From the NCBI GenBank assembly GCA_003132205.1, contig PKWY01000046.1, forward strand, positions 107,467-171,466: a stretch of 64,000 nucleotides of DNA, in the 5' to 3' direction. The notes beneath the pieces are model-generated. The model searched no databases. It was not told where the DNA came from and saw only the letters and a program-made list of their open reading frames with translations. Positions 1 through 8,621 of the stretch are shown piece by piece. Each line of letters opens with the position of its first letter. Within the stretch, counting starts at the first letter, position 1. The position numbers and the translations under genes were made by a program. This stretch comes from Acidimicrobiaceae bacterium. GTDB taxonomy: Bacteria > Actinomycetota > Acidimicrobiia > Acidimicrobiales > RAAP-2.

Positions 1-18
1 GCACGACGATGACTGGTC

Positions 19-645
19 TCAGGCGACCTTCGTGTACAAGCTTGACTGCGTGACACCGACATCCTGGGCGTAGCAGCCCGTCGCTCCATCAATAAACTTC
101 AGCCAGCTCGGGTCGGCGTTGAGTTTTGACTGGGCCGTCTCGAAAGCGGCCAGGCTTTCGTAGCCCGTGAGCCATCCCACACCTCCGTACTTTCCGGTCA
201 GCCCCGCGATGAACAATGTCGAAAGGCCGGTGATGGACTCGGCCTTCTGCGCGATCTCCACGACGTTCGTCATGGCCCGCTCATAACTGCCCGACGCGCA
301 GTCCGCCTGCACCGATCCCACGTACTGGGCAACTCCCCCTTCGCCCACCCCGTCGTACACCGACTGGTACAACGCGTCATCGATCCCCTCGCTAATGAAC
401 TGCGCACCCTTGCCGGCGAGGGCGATGTACTTGTCGTCGCTGAATAGTTTCGCGAGCGATGACTCCATCGACCCGAGGTCGGCCCACCATGAAGTCCAGG
501 TGACCGTGCCGAAGCCCGGCGAAAGAGTGGTCGCCCAGAGCTGGACATCGTTTCCGCTCACCTTCGCGGCCCTCGCGGTGATTGACGTGGCACAGTCCAA
601 TGCGTCTTCGACGGCCAGTCGTGCCTGTCGTGTGAATAAGTACAT
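19..645 (-). CDS. Unrecognised protein of 208 residues
   Basis: I do not recognise this family with certainty. The reading frame is intact from an ATG at 645 that has a GGGGGA stretch just upstream; an ATG 12 bases further up is possible but less well placed. The start MYLFTRQARL followed by a long helix, a beta-rich centre with paired tryptophans (TWTSWWADL) and a second similar half suggests two stacked ferredoxin-like (dimeric alpha/beta barrel) repeats, as in NIPSNAP or ABM proteins. That reading is inference from pattern only. There is no signal peptide and no membrane segment. The gene stands alone, in the same direction as the secreted protein gene upstream at 900-1583. Confidence 0.6.
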   Translation of the reverse strand: MYLFTRQARLAVEDALDCATSITARAAKVSGNDVQLWATTLSPGFGTVTWTSWWADLGSMESSLAKLFSDDKYIALAGKGAQFISEGIDDALYQSVYDGVGEGGVAQYVGSVQADCASGSYERAMTNVVEIAQKAESITGLSTLFIAGLTGKYGGVGWLTGYESLAAFETAQSKLNADPSWLKFIDGATGCYAQDVGVTQSSLYTKVA

Positions 646-899
646 GATTCCCCCCAATGCGCCCTACGACGTTCGTGGGACGCCAAACAGGAATCCAACG
701 ATGTCTTCCTCCAACGTCAATCGGAAAATTTCCCACCAATCGATCATGTGCCACCCGCTCGTGGCACCATCAACCAAGCCCGAGCGACAACTGACTGGAG
801 GGTCCGTGACTGACTCAGCCAGGCAGCTGGAAGAAGCACGTGACCTGGAAACGACATAGCAGAACCACCCGAGTCGCAGCCAGTGAACCGTTCTGTGGG

Positions 900-1583
900 T
901 TACTTGGCGAAGCTCACCCGTACCGTGCTGGCCTCGATCACGTGCCCATCCTTCGCGGAGTAGGTGCGAAACACCAGTGCACCATATTTGGATGACGGCC
1001 CAGGGAACGAAACCATCTTGGAGAACGGGCCCATGACTCCCATCGACCCGCCCATCACGGTGTTGCTTGTCACGGGATTGACACTCCCGTCCTGACGTAG
1101 TTGCACGTTGACAACAGCCTCGTAGGCGGTGCTCGTTCCTTTGACCAGGACCGGAGAGCTGATTCGTTGCATTGTCGAAGGACTGGAAACGATGATGTCG
1201 GGCGCCGACGACCCGAGAACCCACCACGTGTGGGCAGAAGTGGACTGCCGCACAAGGACCGTCGTCGCAACGCTGTTGACGCTTGACCTCACAACAATCG
1301 CATCTGAACCGTTGGCTTTTCTGTGGAGGGAACCAACCAAGGGGTTGGTGAACCCCAGGTAATCGGTGGCAAAGGTCTGCACCGCCAATGCCGGATCCCC
1401 GAATCGTGTCGCAGTCGATGCGAACGGCCATATCGCCGTCGTGGGCGCCGTCGACGATGGGGTCGTCGATGATGTTGTGGACGTTCGAATCTGACGGTCG
1501 CCAATCGCGCCGATCGCCCCTCCGACGATTAGTGCGCCCAACACCAGAACTGTCACTCGCCTGCCCACGCATCCATGATGCAC
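900..1583 (-). CDS. Membrane-anchored or secreted protein with a Gmad2-like Ig domain
   Basis: The product has a short basic N-terminus (GRR), one hydrophobic segment (VTVLVLGALIVGGAIGAIG), a Thr/Ser/Pro-rich linker (TSTTSSTTPSS) and an outer domain. The last 90 or so residues carry the pattern of the Gmad2 immunoglobulin-like domain: SPVLVKGTSTAYEAVVNVQL, a GPF strand, and a final VRVSFAK strand. Such domains occur in exported proteins of Gram-positive bacteria and are thought to bind other proteins or the wall. The start is uncertain: GTG codons at 1583 and 1556 both precede the hydrophobic segment, and the frame stays open to 1643. The substrate or partner is unknown. Confidence 0.65.
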   Translation of the reverse strand: MHHGCVGRRVTVLVLGALIVGGAIGAIGDRQIRTSTTSSTTPSSTAPTTAIWPFASTATRFGDPALAVQTFATDYLGFTNPLVGSLHRKANGSDAIVVRSSVNSVATTVLVRQSTSAHTWWVLGSSAPDIIVSSPSTMQRISSPVLVKGTSTAYEAVVNVQLRQDGSVNPVTSNTVMGGSMGVMGPFSKMVSFPGPSSKYGALVFRTYSAKDGHVIEASTVRVSFAK

Positions 1584-1778
1584 GACTAGCTGAAGGTCCG
1601 GCAGGGGCCAAAGTCCCAGAAAGCGTCGGAGAATGGCACGCAACGCGATGGTCCGAAGGTCTCCCAGAGGACTCCCTAAAGCTCAATTCGCTGGCGCAAA
1701 GACCATGGTCGTGATGTTCGCGTCCCAGAGCCGGCTAAACGCCTGTCGACGAACCTTCGCGATGCAGGCGCCGGGCGA

Positions 1779-3017
1779 CTAGTCCGCTCCGGCGTACTTG
1801 CCCGCAGTTTCGGGGAACATCGCCTTCACGATCTTGAAGTTCGACACGTCAGTGGTCCCATCGGAATGGAGATTGATGAGCGCGTCACGCATGTACTTCT
1901 CGATCCCGACCTCGAGCATCGCCCCGTAGCCACCGTGCAGCTCCATGGCGTTCTGGCAGACCTTGACGATCTCGTGCGACGCAAAGACCTTCACCATGTT
2001 GCAGAGCGCGTCGGCGTCGGGCGAACGCTCGTCGACGGCCAACGCCGCGTGGCGAAGCAACGCGGCCACCGCCTCGAGGCGGGTAGCCATGTCAGCGATC
2101 CGCAGCGCAACCGCCTGGTGCTTAATGATGGCCTTACCTCCCTGCACACGCTCGTGGACGAAGGCGACGGTCTCCTCGTACGCTCCGACACCGATGCCGA
2201 GACTCTTCGCCGCCACGAGCACCTTTCCCGGTCGAAAGTAGATGCCAGCCTTGCCGAGGGCGTCGTTGTGGACGAGCAGATGATCGGCCGGCACCCTGCA
2301 GTTGTCGAAGACAATCTCACCGTTGTTCATGAAGCGCCCGCCGATGGTCTCGTTGCAGCGGGTGACCTCCAGCCCCGGCGTCTCGCGCGGAACCAGGAAG
2401 CTCGAGGTTCCCTGCTGCATGCCTACGTCGTCATCAGTGTTGGCGTAGACGACGTACAGCGATGCGTCGAACCCGTTGCTGATGAACTGCTTGCGCCCAT
2501 TAATGACCCACTCGTCACCGTCGAGGACCGCCTTGGTGTCCATGTTGACCTCGGGGACGTTGTAGGGGAGCCAACGGTCGGACGCGCCTCGGGGCTCGGT
2601 CAGGCAGTGGGCCATCAGGAACTGGGGCTCAGACATGTAACGGGTGAACCAGTACTCCTGGAGGTGCTTTGGAGCGAACTGGGCGATGAGCACCGAGATC
2701 TTCCAGTTCTGGACCAACTTGTCGGCGAGCCCCGACTCGCCTCTCGCAATCTCGGTCGCTATCAGCGCCAGCGTTTGGGACTGGGTCGAAGGGTCGAGCG
2801 CAATCCCCCCGTATTGCTCGGGAACCCCGAGAGCCCTCAGCCCCGCGGCATCCGCCTGCTCGAGGATGTGTGGAGGGAGGCGGTCCAACGGGTCCATCTG
2901 CCATTCACGCATGCGATTCTGTTGAATGAACGGAATAACGACGTGGTCGACGTACCGACGGGTGGTGTCACGCATCATCCGTTGTTCGCCCGTCAAGTAC
3001 CTGTCCTGGAAATACAT
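1779..3017 (-). CDS. Acyl-CoA dehydrogenase family protein
   Basis: This is a FAD-dependent acyl-CoA dehydrogenase of about 412 residues, the usual length. Visible marks are the helical N-domain, the FAD/substrate segment HCLTEPRGASD and GRKQFISNGFDASLYVVY, the arm GGRFMNNGEIVFDNCRVP, and the C-terminal helix bundle with NAMELHGGYGAMLEVGIEKY. The family oxidises acyl-CoA to enoyl-CoA and passes electrons to ETF. In place of the common catalytic YEGT segment this protein has HSDGTTDV, with Asp where Glu is usual. I chose ATG 3017; an in-frame TTG at 3032 would add five residues. No beta-oxidation partner lies next to it, so the substrate cannot be inferred. Confidence 0.9.
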   Translation of the reverse strand: MYFQDRYLTGEQRMMRDTTRRYVDHVVIPFIQQNRMREWQMDPLDRLPPHILEQADAAGLRALGVPEQYGGIALDPSTQSQTLALIATEIARGESGLADKLVQNWKISVLIAQFAPKHLQEYWFTRYMSEPQFLMAHCLTEPRGASDRWLPYNVPEVNMDTKAVLDGDEWVINGRKQFISNGFDASLYVVYANTDDDVGMQQGTSSFLVPRETPGLEVTRCNETIGGRFMNNGEIVFDNCRVPADHLLVHNDALGKAGIYFRPGKVLVAAKSLGIGVGAYEETVAFVHERVQGGKAIIKHQAVALRIADMATRLEAVAALLRHAALAVDERSPDADALCNMVKVFASHEIVKVCQNAMELHGGYGAMLEVGIEKYMRDALINLHSDGTTDVSNFKIVKAMFPETAGKYAGAD

Positions 3018-3289
3018 CTGCCCCCGATTCAATAAGCGACATCCGCACCGCTGCGCGATGACCGGGTACGCCTGCGCTTGAATCTAACGCGCAAAGGCCA
3101 GACGTCGGGGCTGACTGAAAAGTTTTAAGAGTAGGTATTCCATCCATCGAAATATCCCCCAAGAGTGCGAATTGTCGAAATGGACTGCTTCCCCCTATCT
3201 CAGAGCGTCGACCAAGCGCCGGGCGGACGTTCTTCGTTCGGTGCCGGGGCTCTAGCGCGACAACAAGTTGACGTACCTAGAATTAGCGG

Positions 3290-3766
3290 GTGAATTCGAT
3301 CATTATCTTCGTCGCCAAGTACTTCTTTATCATCAGCATCCTTCTCGTCGCCTCTTACTGGATTAGGGCTAGGGCCTCGGTCAAGATCGAACTCACCTGG
3401 CGACTAGCTGTAGGCGGCGTCTTGGCTTTTGCACTAGCGGCTCTCGCCGGGCACCTTTACTTCGATCCGCGACCCTTCGTCACGCACCATCTGATTCCGC
3501 TCATTCCCCATTCGCCCGACAACGGGTTTCCCTCGGATCACGTGCTCCTGACCGCGTTTCTCGGTTTCACGATGCTCCTCTATTCGCGCACCTTGGGGCT
3601 GGCCCTGCTCGTTGTCGCCTTTCTGGTGGGTGCTGCGAGGGTGGCGGCTCATATTCACAATCCTCGGGACATTGTTGCGTCCTTCGTCATCGCGGCTCTT
3701 GCTGTCGCTCTGACCCAACTCCTCTCGCATCTTTGGAATGGACGACGCACCGCGAAGAGTCATTAG
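3290..3766 (+). CDS. PAP2-family membrane phosphatase (undecaprenyl-diphosphatase-like)
   Basis: A 158-residue integral membrane protein with about five hydrophobic segments. The three PAP2 phosphatase motifs are visible in order: DPRPF near residue 63, GFPSDH near 82 (central His) and a third motif with ARVAAHIHNPRD near residue 115. The last carries the Arg, His and Asp of the active site. The length and the short first motif fit BcrC-type enzymes that recycle undecaprenyl diphosphate for wall synthesis, but other lipid phosphates are possible. It starts with GTG at 3290 and stands alone; the next gene in the same direction begins 93 bases downstream. Confidence 0.8.
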   Translation: MNSIIIFVAKYFFIISILLVASYWIRARASVKIELTWRLAVGGVLAFALAALAGHLYFDPRPFVTHHLIPLIPHSPDNGFPSDHVLLTAFLGFTMLLYSRTLGLALLVVAFLVGAARVAAHIHNPRDIVASFVIAALAVALTQLLSHLWNGRRTAKSH

Positions 3767-3859
3767 CTCTTTCACAGTCCACCGAATGCCCTCGGGTGAG
3801 ATGAGTTCCCGAGCCACAATCGATCCGTCCGAGATGCTCCGTGAGACAATGGCCCCACA

Positions 3860-4387
3860 ATGTTGAGGTACTTCATAGCGATCGAGCCACCGGTAGACCA
3901 GCGCCTCCGTATCGGCGCCGTCATGCGTCAGATGGGTGACCCCTGGCCAGTACCGCACATCACCGTGATGGCGCCTGACGGCCTAATGCCTGATTTGGCG
4001 TGGTTGTCGAGGGTCAAGGAGGTGGCAGCACAATCCGCCCGATTCGCAGTGAAGATAGGAGAAGCGAAGACCTTCGGTGACCGGGTTCTCTACCTGTCTG
4101 TCGAAGGGACCGGTCTCTCCTCACTTCACGAAAGAATCCTCGAAGCCGTTTCGCCCGAACTTGATCTCGTGCCCGAGTCCTCGAGCGAACAAGAATATGT
4201 TCCACACCTGACCCTGGCGAGGTCGCACAATGAAAATGGGTTGTCGCAGTTTGAGGAACTGGCGTCAACGCTGGGGGATATCCCTCCTTTCGAGGTCATC
4301 GAGTTGACAGTGTTTAGGCGAGAAGATCCCTCGACCCAGTATCGAGCATGGAGACGGTTAGCGTTGGCGCACTCGCACCAGTACTGA
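3860..4387 (+). CDS. 2H phosphoesterase, 2'-5' RNA ligase (LigT/ThpR) family
   Basis: The 175-residue protein has the two H-x-T/S-x motifs that define the 2H phosphoesterase fold: PHITVMAP near residue 32 and PHLTLARS near residue 115. It starts MLRYFIAIEPP, a beginning typical of the bacterial 2'-5' RNA ligase / cyclic phosphodiesterase group. Members hydrolyse 2',3'-cyclic phosphates of RNA ends or ligate tRNA halves in vitro; the cellular job is rarely known. The frame is complete and starts at an ATG. Neighbours give no functional hint. Confidence 0.8.
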   Translation: MLRYFIAIEPPVDQRLRIGAVMRQMGDPWPVPHITVMAPDGLMPDLAWLSRVKEVAAQSARFAVKIGEAKTFGDRVLYLSVEGTGLSSLHERILEAVSPELDLVPESSSEQEYVPHLTLARSHNENGLSQFEELASTLGDIPPFEVIELTVFRREDPSTQYRAWRRLALAHSHQY

Positions 4388-4526
4388 TTCAGGGTCAAGT
4401 CAACGTCTGACCGGAAGGATGCATTCGGAGATCTCCTCGTGACGAGAGGCGCAATCATGATCAAGTAGACGACTCTTCCAGGTGAACTCGGTTAGAAGCC
4501 CGAGATTGAAGAGCTTCAAGGGTTGG

Positions 4527-4866
4527 TCACGCGATTCCAGGCACTGAATGAGGGAGGCTTGCTGAACCGAAGCGCAAGACACCGCTAGGGACTAGCCATG
4601 GCATCACGACAGCATCGAATCGTCCGGCTTGAACGGCCGGGTCCTGTTCCATGAGTCGACGGGCAATCTCAGGGGGCGCCGAGAATCACCAGACCTCTGA
4701 AGTGGTCATCCTGGAGCAGTCCCGCAGCCCTGACAAAACCTGCATCCTGAAGGTCGGCGAGTTGCGAGAGGTGAGCGTCCTGGAGCTCGCCGGCCTCCTC
4801 TTCACCGAGCTCGGGTGCATCCGATCGAAGGACCAGCAAGGCAATGCTCAGCTCGTCGAATTCCAT
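4527..4866 (-). pseudogene. YciI-like protein gene broken by one frameshift
   Basis: From the ATG at 4866 the frame gives MEFDELSIALLVLRSDAPEL and then a helix with conserved His (DAHLSQLADL), as in YciI-family proteins. It stops at ILGAP just after a run of five G bases (4672-4676, plus strand). Removing one base from that run restores the family's C-terminal half in the next frame: EIARRLMEQDPAVQAGRF and then VVMPWLVP. Both halves are well preserved, so the break is recent or a sequencing error in the homopolymer. YciI proteins are small ferredoxin-like-fold proteins of mostly unknown activity. The restored frame would end at 4527. Confidence 0.7.
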
Positions 4867-5252
4867 GACACGTTGTAGCACAACCAGATCTCAGAGATTT
4901 GGGCTCCACTCTTTCTGGCAATCGCGACAGCGGACGCCAATCAACCGATTGATCGAGACCTGTGGTGCGCCTGAACAGGCCCTCCGCCGTTCGAGAGCTT
5001 CACAAGCCAACTCGTGCCGGGCCTCATCCGTTGATGGTGCCCCAGACCCGACGCCGCCGGTCTGCGACCTTGCGCCGAAGACCTGGTCCAAGGCAATGGT
5101 TCGCGCGACTATCCCCGCGCGCCGGCGCAGATTGGCGTCACGAAACTTCGGGCAAAGCCGCGACGTGTTACTCGCTTTGACACCCTGATCATTGCGGAGG
5201 CGCTTACAATGACGTTCGTATTTCCAATTCCACAGTCAATCTCGGGAGCGTC
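4867..5252. other. Stretch without a supported gene
   Basis: A minus-strand frame at 4891-5091 ends with a single CRDC pair but matches nothing I know and has no clear ribosome binding site. I see no RNA gene or strong hairpin here. Confidence 0.4.
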
Positions 5253-5570
5253 GTGCTTGCAATCTGGCACTGGTTGTTGCAGGTCACCGGCGTAGATAAC
5301 GAGGCCGGCAAGTGGTATGCATTTTGGAGCGGATTTGGCGCCGACTTTACGGAAGGTGCAATCTTCGTCAGCATTATTGGCCTTTATCATCGCCACAAGT
5401 GCCAGAGTTGCTGGCGGCCAGCTCTCAAAGCTGGCCTCGGGCGCGTCGCAGGAACTCACTACGAAACCTGCCACAAGCACACAAACAGGGAAGTCCATGA
5501 CGCACTCAAAGAGCAGCATCAACTTCGTCACCCTGCGATGCACGAGCACTTGAGTAAAGGAAACGAATGA
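5253..5570 (+). CDS. Small phage-type membrane protein with Cys/His cluster
   Basis: A 105-residue protein starting with GTG behind a GGGAG ribosome binding site. It has one hydrophobic segment (residues about 27-44, including FWSGFGADFTEGAIFVSIIG) followed by a cluster of His and Cys (HRHKCQSCW, then HYETCHKH) that could bind a metal. Proteins of this layout, FWSGFG followed by RxHxC, occur in actinobacterial phages and prophage remnants near lysis genes; I base this on recollection of the pattern only. Its stop overlaps the start of the next gene by four bases (ATGA), so the two are very likely translated together. Confidence 0.6.
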   Translation: MLAIWHWLLQVTGVDNEAGKWYAFWSGFGADFTEGAIFVSIIGLYHRHKCQSCWRPALKAGLGRVAGTHYETCHKHTNREVHDALKEQHQLRHPAMHEHLSKGNE

Positions 5571-5830
5571 TTGACACGACCTTCTTCCAACGATGGGTAT
5601 GGCCGGCCGGAGGGTCTGGAGGCATGCCGGGCGACGTGGTTGCGACGTTGATTTGGGTGATTATCGCTGCGATCGTCACTACCATCTTCTATCCACCGTT
5701 GCGCAAGGCAGTCGAGAGGTTTGTCAAGCGTCACCTCGAGGCTGGAACCGCGGAGCTCCACGCCAAACTTGATCACATCATTGAGCACCATCCTGACATC
5801 CCGCCCTTCCCGACCAAGAAGCAAGAATGA
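5567..5830 (+). CDS. Small holin-like membrane protein
   Basis: An 87-residue protein coupled to the gene before it through an ATGA overlap. It has a short N-terminal part (RWVWPAGGSGGMPGDVVA), one membrane segment (LIWVIIAAIVTTIFYPP), and a charged helix ending in a likely coiled coil (LHAKLDHIIEHHPD) and a basic tail. Size, single membrane helix and charged C-terminus fit phage holin or holin-partner proteins, but no endolysin gene is present here. The pair may be a remnant of a prophage or an adopted two-protein membrane unit. Function is inference. Confidence 0.6.
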   Translation: MIDTTFFQRWVWPAGGSGGMPGDVVATLIWVIIAAIVTTIFYPPLRKAVERFVKRHLEAGTAELHAKLDHIIEHHPDIPPFPTKKQE

Positions 5831-5986
5831 CCGAAAGCATCAGCGCCAAACAGCGTCAACGCTGGCCCTACCCGCTACCTACAGCGCACGGCGGGTTAGT
5901 GGCGAATTGCTCACGGAGCGCCGTGGAAGTGAATATTGCTGGCGTCAGGAGCCTTACACCGAGGCCCGCCGCCGCGCGCAGGCGAT

Positions 5987-6190
5987 TCACAACTTCGGTC
6001 GACGAAAGTAGTGAATGATTGCGGTAGTTCTGCTGCCGGAAATGCCCGGAATCCACGCCGTAAGCGAAATTATCGGAACCGCCATAAACAGCTCCCATCC
6101 GTCTGCAGGCAGGTCGACGAGTGCGGAACCAAGTACTTGCCAGCCCTTCTTGCCGACTGGAATGTACACCTCGGTGTATTCGTAGTTCAT
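5987..6190 (-). CDS. Small protein with a GWELF motif
   Basis: A 67-residue frame beginning MNYEYTEVYIPVGKKGWQVL, with an alternative GTG start at 6232. The centre DGWELFMAVPI followed by a C-terminal IIHYFRRP strand is the kind of sequence found in short DUF4177-like proteins, where a beta strand ends in GWEL. I do not recognise a function. There is no clear ribosome binding site, and the surrounding DNA contains broken genes, so it may be a decaying copy. The frame itself has no stop or frameshift. Confidence 0.45.
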   Translation of the reverse strand: MNYEYTEVYIPVGKKGWQVLGSALVDLPADGWELFMAVPIISLTAWIPGISGSRTTAIIHYFRRPKL

Positions 6191-6461
6191 TTGCCAACGG
6201 TAACTCATCGCCAATATTGGCGAGACGTCCACTCAGTATGCAGGAAGTTGAAACGACAACTCCCCCACCTACTGTCCGAGGGCCAACATCCACAAACTCA
6301 CACCAGGGCACCCACAAGTCTTTGGCTGTCGAAACGTAACTTCGACTGCATCGATGACAAACTTGCGACGCGATGAACAGACTTGTTGCCAAGCCTCACT
6401 GGTTGTCGAAGGCGGGATGCGGACCCTTAGAGTTGAGCTCCGTGAGACGCGAAAGTACTCC

Positions 6462-6745
6462 TTCACGCGAAAGCGCCCGTCCCAAAAGTCAATGGGAATC
6501 GGGCGCTTTACTTAACTTGTACTCCCTGAACGGACTGAGGAGAAATGGCACCCAGACAAGCGTACGCGCTTCCTGTCCGTCGCAAGGCTCAACCTCGAGC
6601 CCCTTGCCTTCAATTCAATCTGGGCCTACCGGAATCTCTCCCGTACAATCTCTTGCCATCCATTCTCAGGACGAACCACAATTAGGATCCATTCGAAACT
6701 GACCTCCTAAAGAACCTCTCCAGATCCTTCAAAATCATTGTACCG
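6462..6745. repeat. Long direct repeat, copy A, headed by a strong hairpin
   Basis: This 284-base stretch is repeated in imperfect form at 7498-7780, in the same direction. Both copies begin with GCGAAAGCGCCCG, share a hairpin, continue with ACTTAACTTGTACTCC and GGCACCCAG, share CCGGAATCTCTCCCGTACAA and CATTCTCAGGAC, and end near GTACCG. The differences are spread evenly and there is no conserved reading frame, so the copies look non-coding. The DUF1918 gene lies between them. Confidence 0.8.
6470..6509. terminator. Two-tier hairpin in repeat copy A
   Basis: The outer stem pairs AAAGCGCCCG (6470-6479) with CGGGCGCTTT (6500-6509), ten perfect pairs. An inner stem TCCCA/TGGGA follows, with an eight-base loop. 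An A-rich start and T-rich end make it suitable as a terminator in either direction, but it could also be a structured RNA. Confidence 0.6.
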
Positions 6746-7124
6746 TGATCGGCTTCGTTTTGGCTAGGGACCAAAGACCCTATACATCGTGCTCAATCTG
6801 TCAGATGACGTGAATGACCGCACGCGCAAACTGCATCCAAGCGCTGAGTATCGGAAAGTCCGAAGTCAGCTCACATTTGGTGACTCTTGCCATGACGATG
6901 TCGGGGGCTCGACGCCGCGTGTCAGCCACCAAGTGTGCAGAAGCCGCATGCCCACAAGGCTGCGAAGACCTCGACGGTATAGGCATTGATTCATCCGCAC
7001 GCACGCTTACGGCGCCCGCGATTGCCAAACCACCGACTGCTGGCAACACTTGGGCCTTCCGTCTCTGGCACCGATGTCCTCTGCGGTATAGACAGTAGGT
7101 ATTCAGTAAATAGCGGGAGGCGCC
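6746..7124. other. Stretch without a supported gene
   Basis: Frames on both strands are short and unlike known proteins. The only sign of function is the GGAGG ribosome binding site directly before the DUF1918 gene. Confidence 0.4.
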
Positions 7125-7319
7125 ATGAACGCACAGGTTGGAGACCGAATCGTGGTTCGAGGGCATCGGGCGGGTCAGTCGGATCGTCACTGCATCATTC
7201 TCGAGGTGCGACATGAGAACGGGGAACCGCCCTATCTCGTCCGATGGGACGATAGCGACCATGAAGAGCTCTACTTCCCTGGATCCGACGCCGCCGTCAT
7301 CAACAGCGAGAATAAGTAA
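7125..7319 (+). CDS. DUF1918 domain protein
   Basis: A 64-residue protein with a full DUF1918 domain: AQVGDRIVVRGHRAGQSDR at the start, then ILEVRHENGEPPYLVRWDDS and a final strand with FPGSDA. These small beta-barrel proteins are common in actinobacteria and have no established function; a fold like that of small SH3-type barrels is usual. The ATG is preceded by GGAGGCGCC. The gene sits alone between two long direct repeats, so it may be a piece of cargo that can be lost by recombination between them. Confidence 0.85.
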   Translation: MNAQVGDRIVVRGHRAGQSDRHCIILEVRHENGEPPYLVRWDDSDHEELYFPGSDAAVINSENK

Positions 7320-7497
7320 TCGAAACCGGCTCGTCAGGGACCGCGACACCCAGATTTGGACGCACATTTATGGGGTGACCTTCGTGCGCAGTGTTGTCGC
7401 TGGTTTCGCGCTAGGCAACGCAGCAGTCGAATCCTGCTGCTTGGTAGAAGAACCCGTTCCCCGGGGATGAGGCATTATGGATTCGAAAATTGGGCTA

Positions 7498-7780
7498 TTC
7501 GCGAAAGCGCCCGTCCCAAGTTTCAATGGGAATCGGGCGCTTTACTTAACTTGTACTCCTAGAACAGATCACTCAGGAAATGGCACCCAGGGAAGCATAC
7601 GTGCTTCTCGTCCGTTGCAACTCTCTACTTCGAGCCTCTTGCCTTCGATGTGTCTGGGCCTTCCGGAATCTCTCCCGTACAACCCCTCGTGTTCCATTCT
7701 CAGGACTAACTATCTTCAGGTTTCATTCGGCCGGGCGCCTCCTTAAGAGTCTTCCCAAATCCTTCAGTTGAATCGTACCG
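7498..7780. repeat. Long direct repeat, copy B
   Basis: This is the second copy of the repeat at 6462-6745. Its ten-base outer stem (7504-7513 with 7534-7543) and its inner TCCCA/TGGGA stem are both preserved, while the loop differs (AGTTTCAA against AAAGTCAA). That pattern suggests the hairpin is kept and the loop is free to change. Confidence 0.8.
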
Positions 7781-8387
7781 AGAGTGCATTGCGATTGCAA
7801 GGGTTATAAAGATCTAATTACACTCTTCTTGTCCTAGCAAGGAATCGCTTCAAGCGCTCGCCCGTTTTTGGACGCGTCCGAATTTCCCGTTCACAAACCC
7901 GTTTACGTACTCTCCATTGTGGGCAGCAATTGGAATTTGGCCAATGTGTTCGCTCAGTGTCGATGACAGGATTCAGCGACATGAATAGACTTTCGCTGAG
8001 TATTCTGTCGGGTCGACGACGCGGATGGTCAGTAATTTGGATTTGGAGGCTGCATTGCTCAGTTGCAGCCGCTGCCTCATTCTCTTCTGGTCGAAACCTC
8101 GCTCCGCTCTCCGGTTTGAATTAGTCGCTTGGTCCATAAGTCATTCTCCGTCTGAAGCTGGTCGTGACACGTTCGAGGTCCCCTAACTCATTGGTTTCAA
8201 ATTCATCTACGTTTCGCAGCACCCGCAAACCGCATCGGCCCAACGTCATAGTCTCGACGCCCCATGCCTGCCACCAAGAGACTTGCGGTCGCTCCTTCCG
8301 GTCACCGGCGCCGGATCTCGGCTACGAAGGGACGCGCACGACCTATTCTTGGTTCAGCGCCCTTAGGCGCAGGTGCAAGGCGAGAGA
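7781..8387. other. Stretch without a supported gene
   Basis: No frame here resembles a protein. A tract just before copy B, at 7423-7443, folds like a tRNA T-arm (GCAGCAG, seven-base loop, CTGCTGC), but no tRNA can be built around it. Confidence 0.4.
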
Positions 8388-8621
8388 ATGACGTTAAGAA
8401 ATTCTGAGTACCGGATCACCTTCAGCTCCGAGGCTGGTCGTTTCTACTACTACTTCGCCAAGGACGATAGAGGTTGGTATCAGATCACGGCGCTGGGCAA
8501 TCGACACGAGGCCACGGCCGAGCAGGTGTTGAATCACATACTGCCCGCGGCGGCCAAGGTGAAGCCGGACGTGAAGGTCACTGTCGAGTACCTGCCGGAT
8601 TGCAACGCAGGAGACTCCTGA
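8388..8621 (+). CDS. Small hypothetical protein with a broken paralogue nearby
   Basis: A 77-residue protein starting MTLRNSEYRITFSSEAGRFY and rich in aromatic residues in its first half (FYYYFAKDDRGWYQI), followed by a helix (ATAEQVLNHILPAA) and a last strand (VKVTVEYLP). I do not recognise the family. The ATG at 8388 is chosen because the broken copy at 14974 is conserved from this point; a GTG at 8373 is also in frame. The presence of a diverged copy 6.6 kb away supports it as a real gene of this genome. Confidence 0.55.
   Translation: MTLRNSEYRITFSSEAGRFYYYFAKDDRGWYQITALGNRHEATAEQVLNHILPAAAKVKPDVKVTVEYLPDCNAGDS

Noticed and set aside
395-1714. Several long frames on the plus strand and a 340-residue minus-strand frame over the first two genes
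   Set aside because: They lie opposite or in another frame of better supported genes, have no domain pattern and are rich in Arg, His and Ser as high-GC shadows are.
1866-3035. 389-residue plus-strand frame opposite the acyl-CoA dehydrogenase gene
   Set aside because: It is the antisense shadow of a clearly recognisable enzyme; the protein shows no family feature.
7423-7443. T-arm-like hairpin suggesting a tRNA or tmRNA end
   Set aside because: Stem is seven pairs and the loop is TCGAATC instead of TTCRANY; no acceptor or anticodon arm can be built around it.
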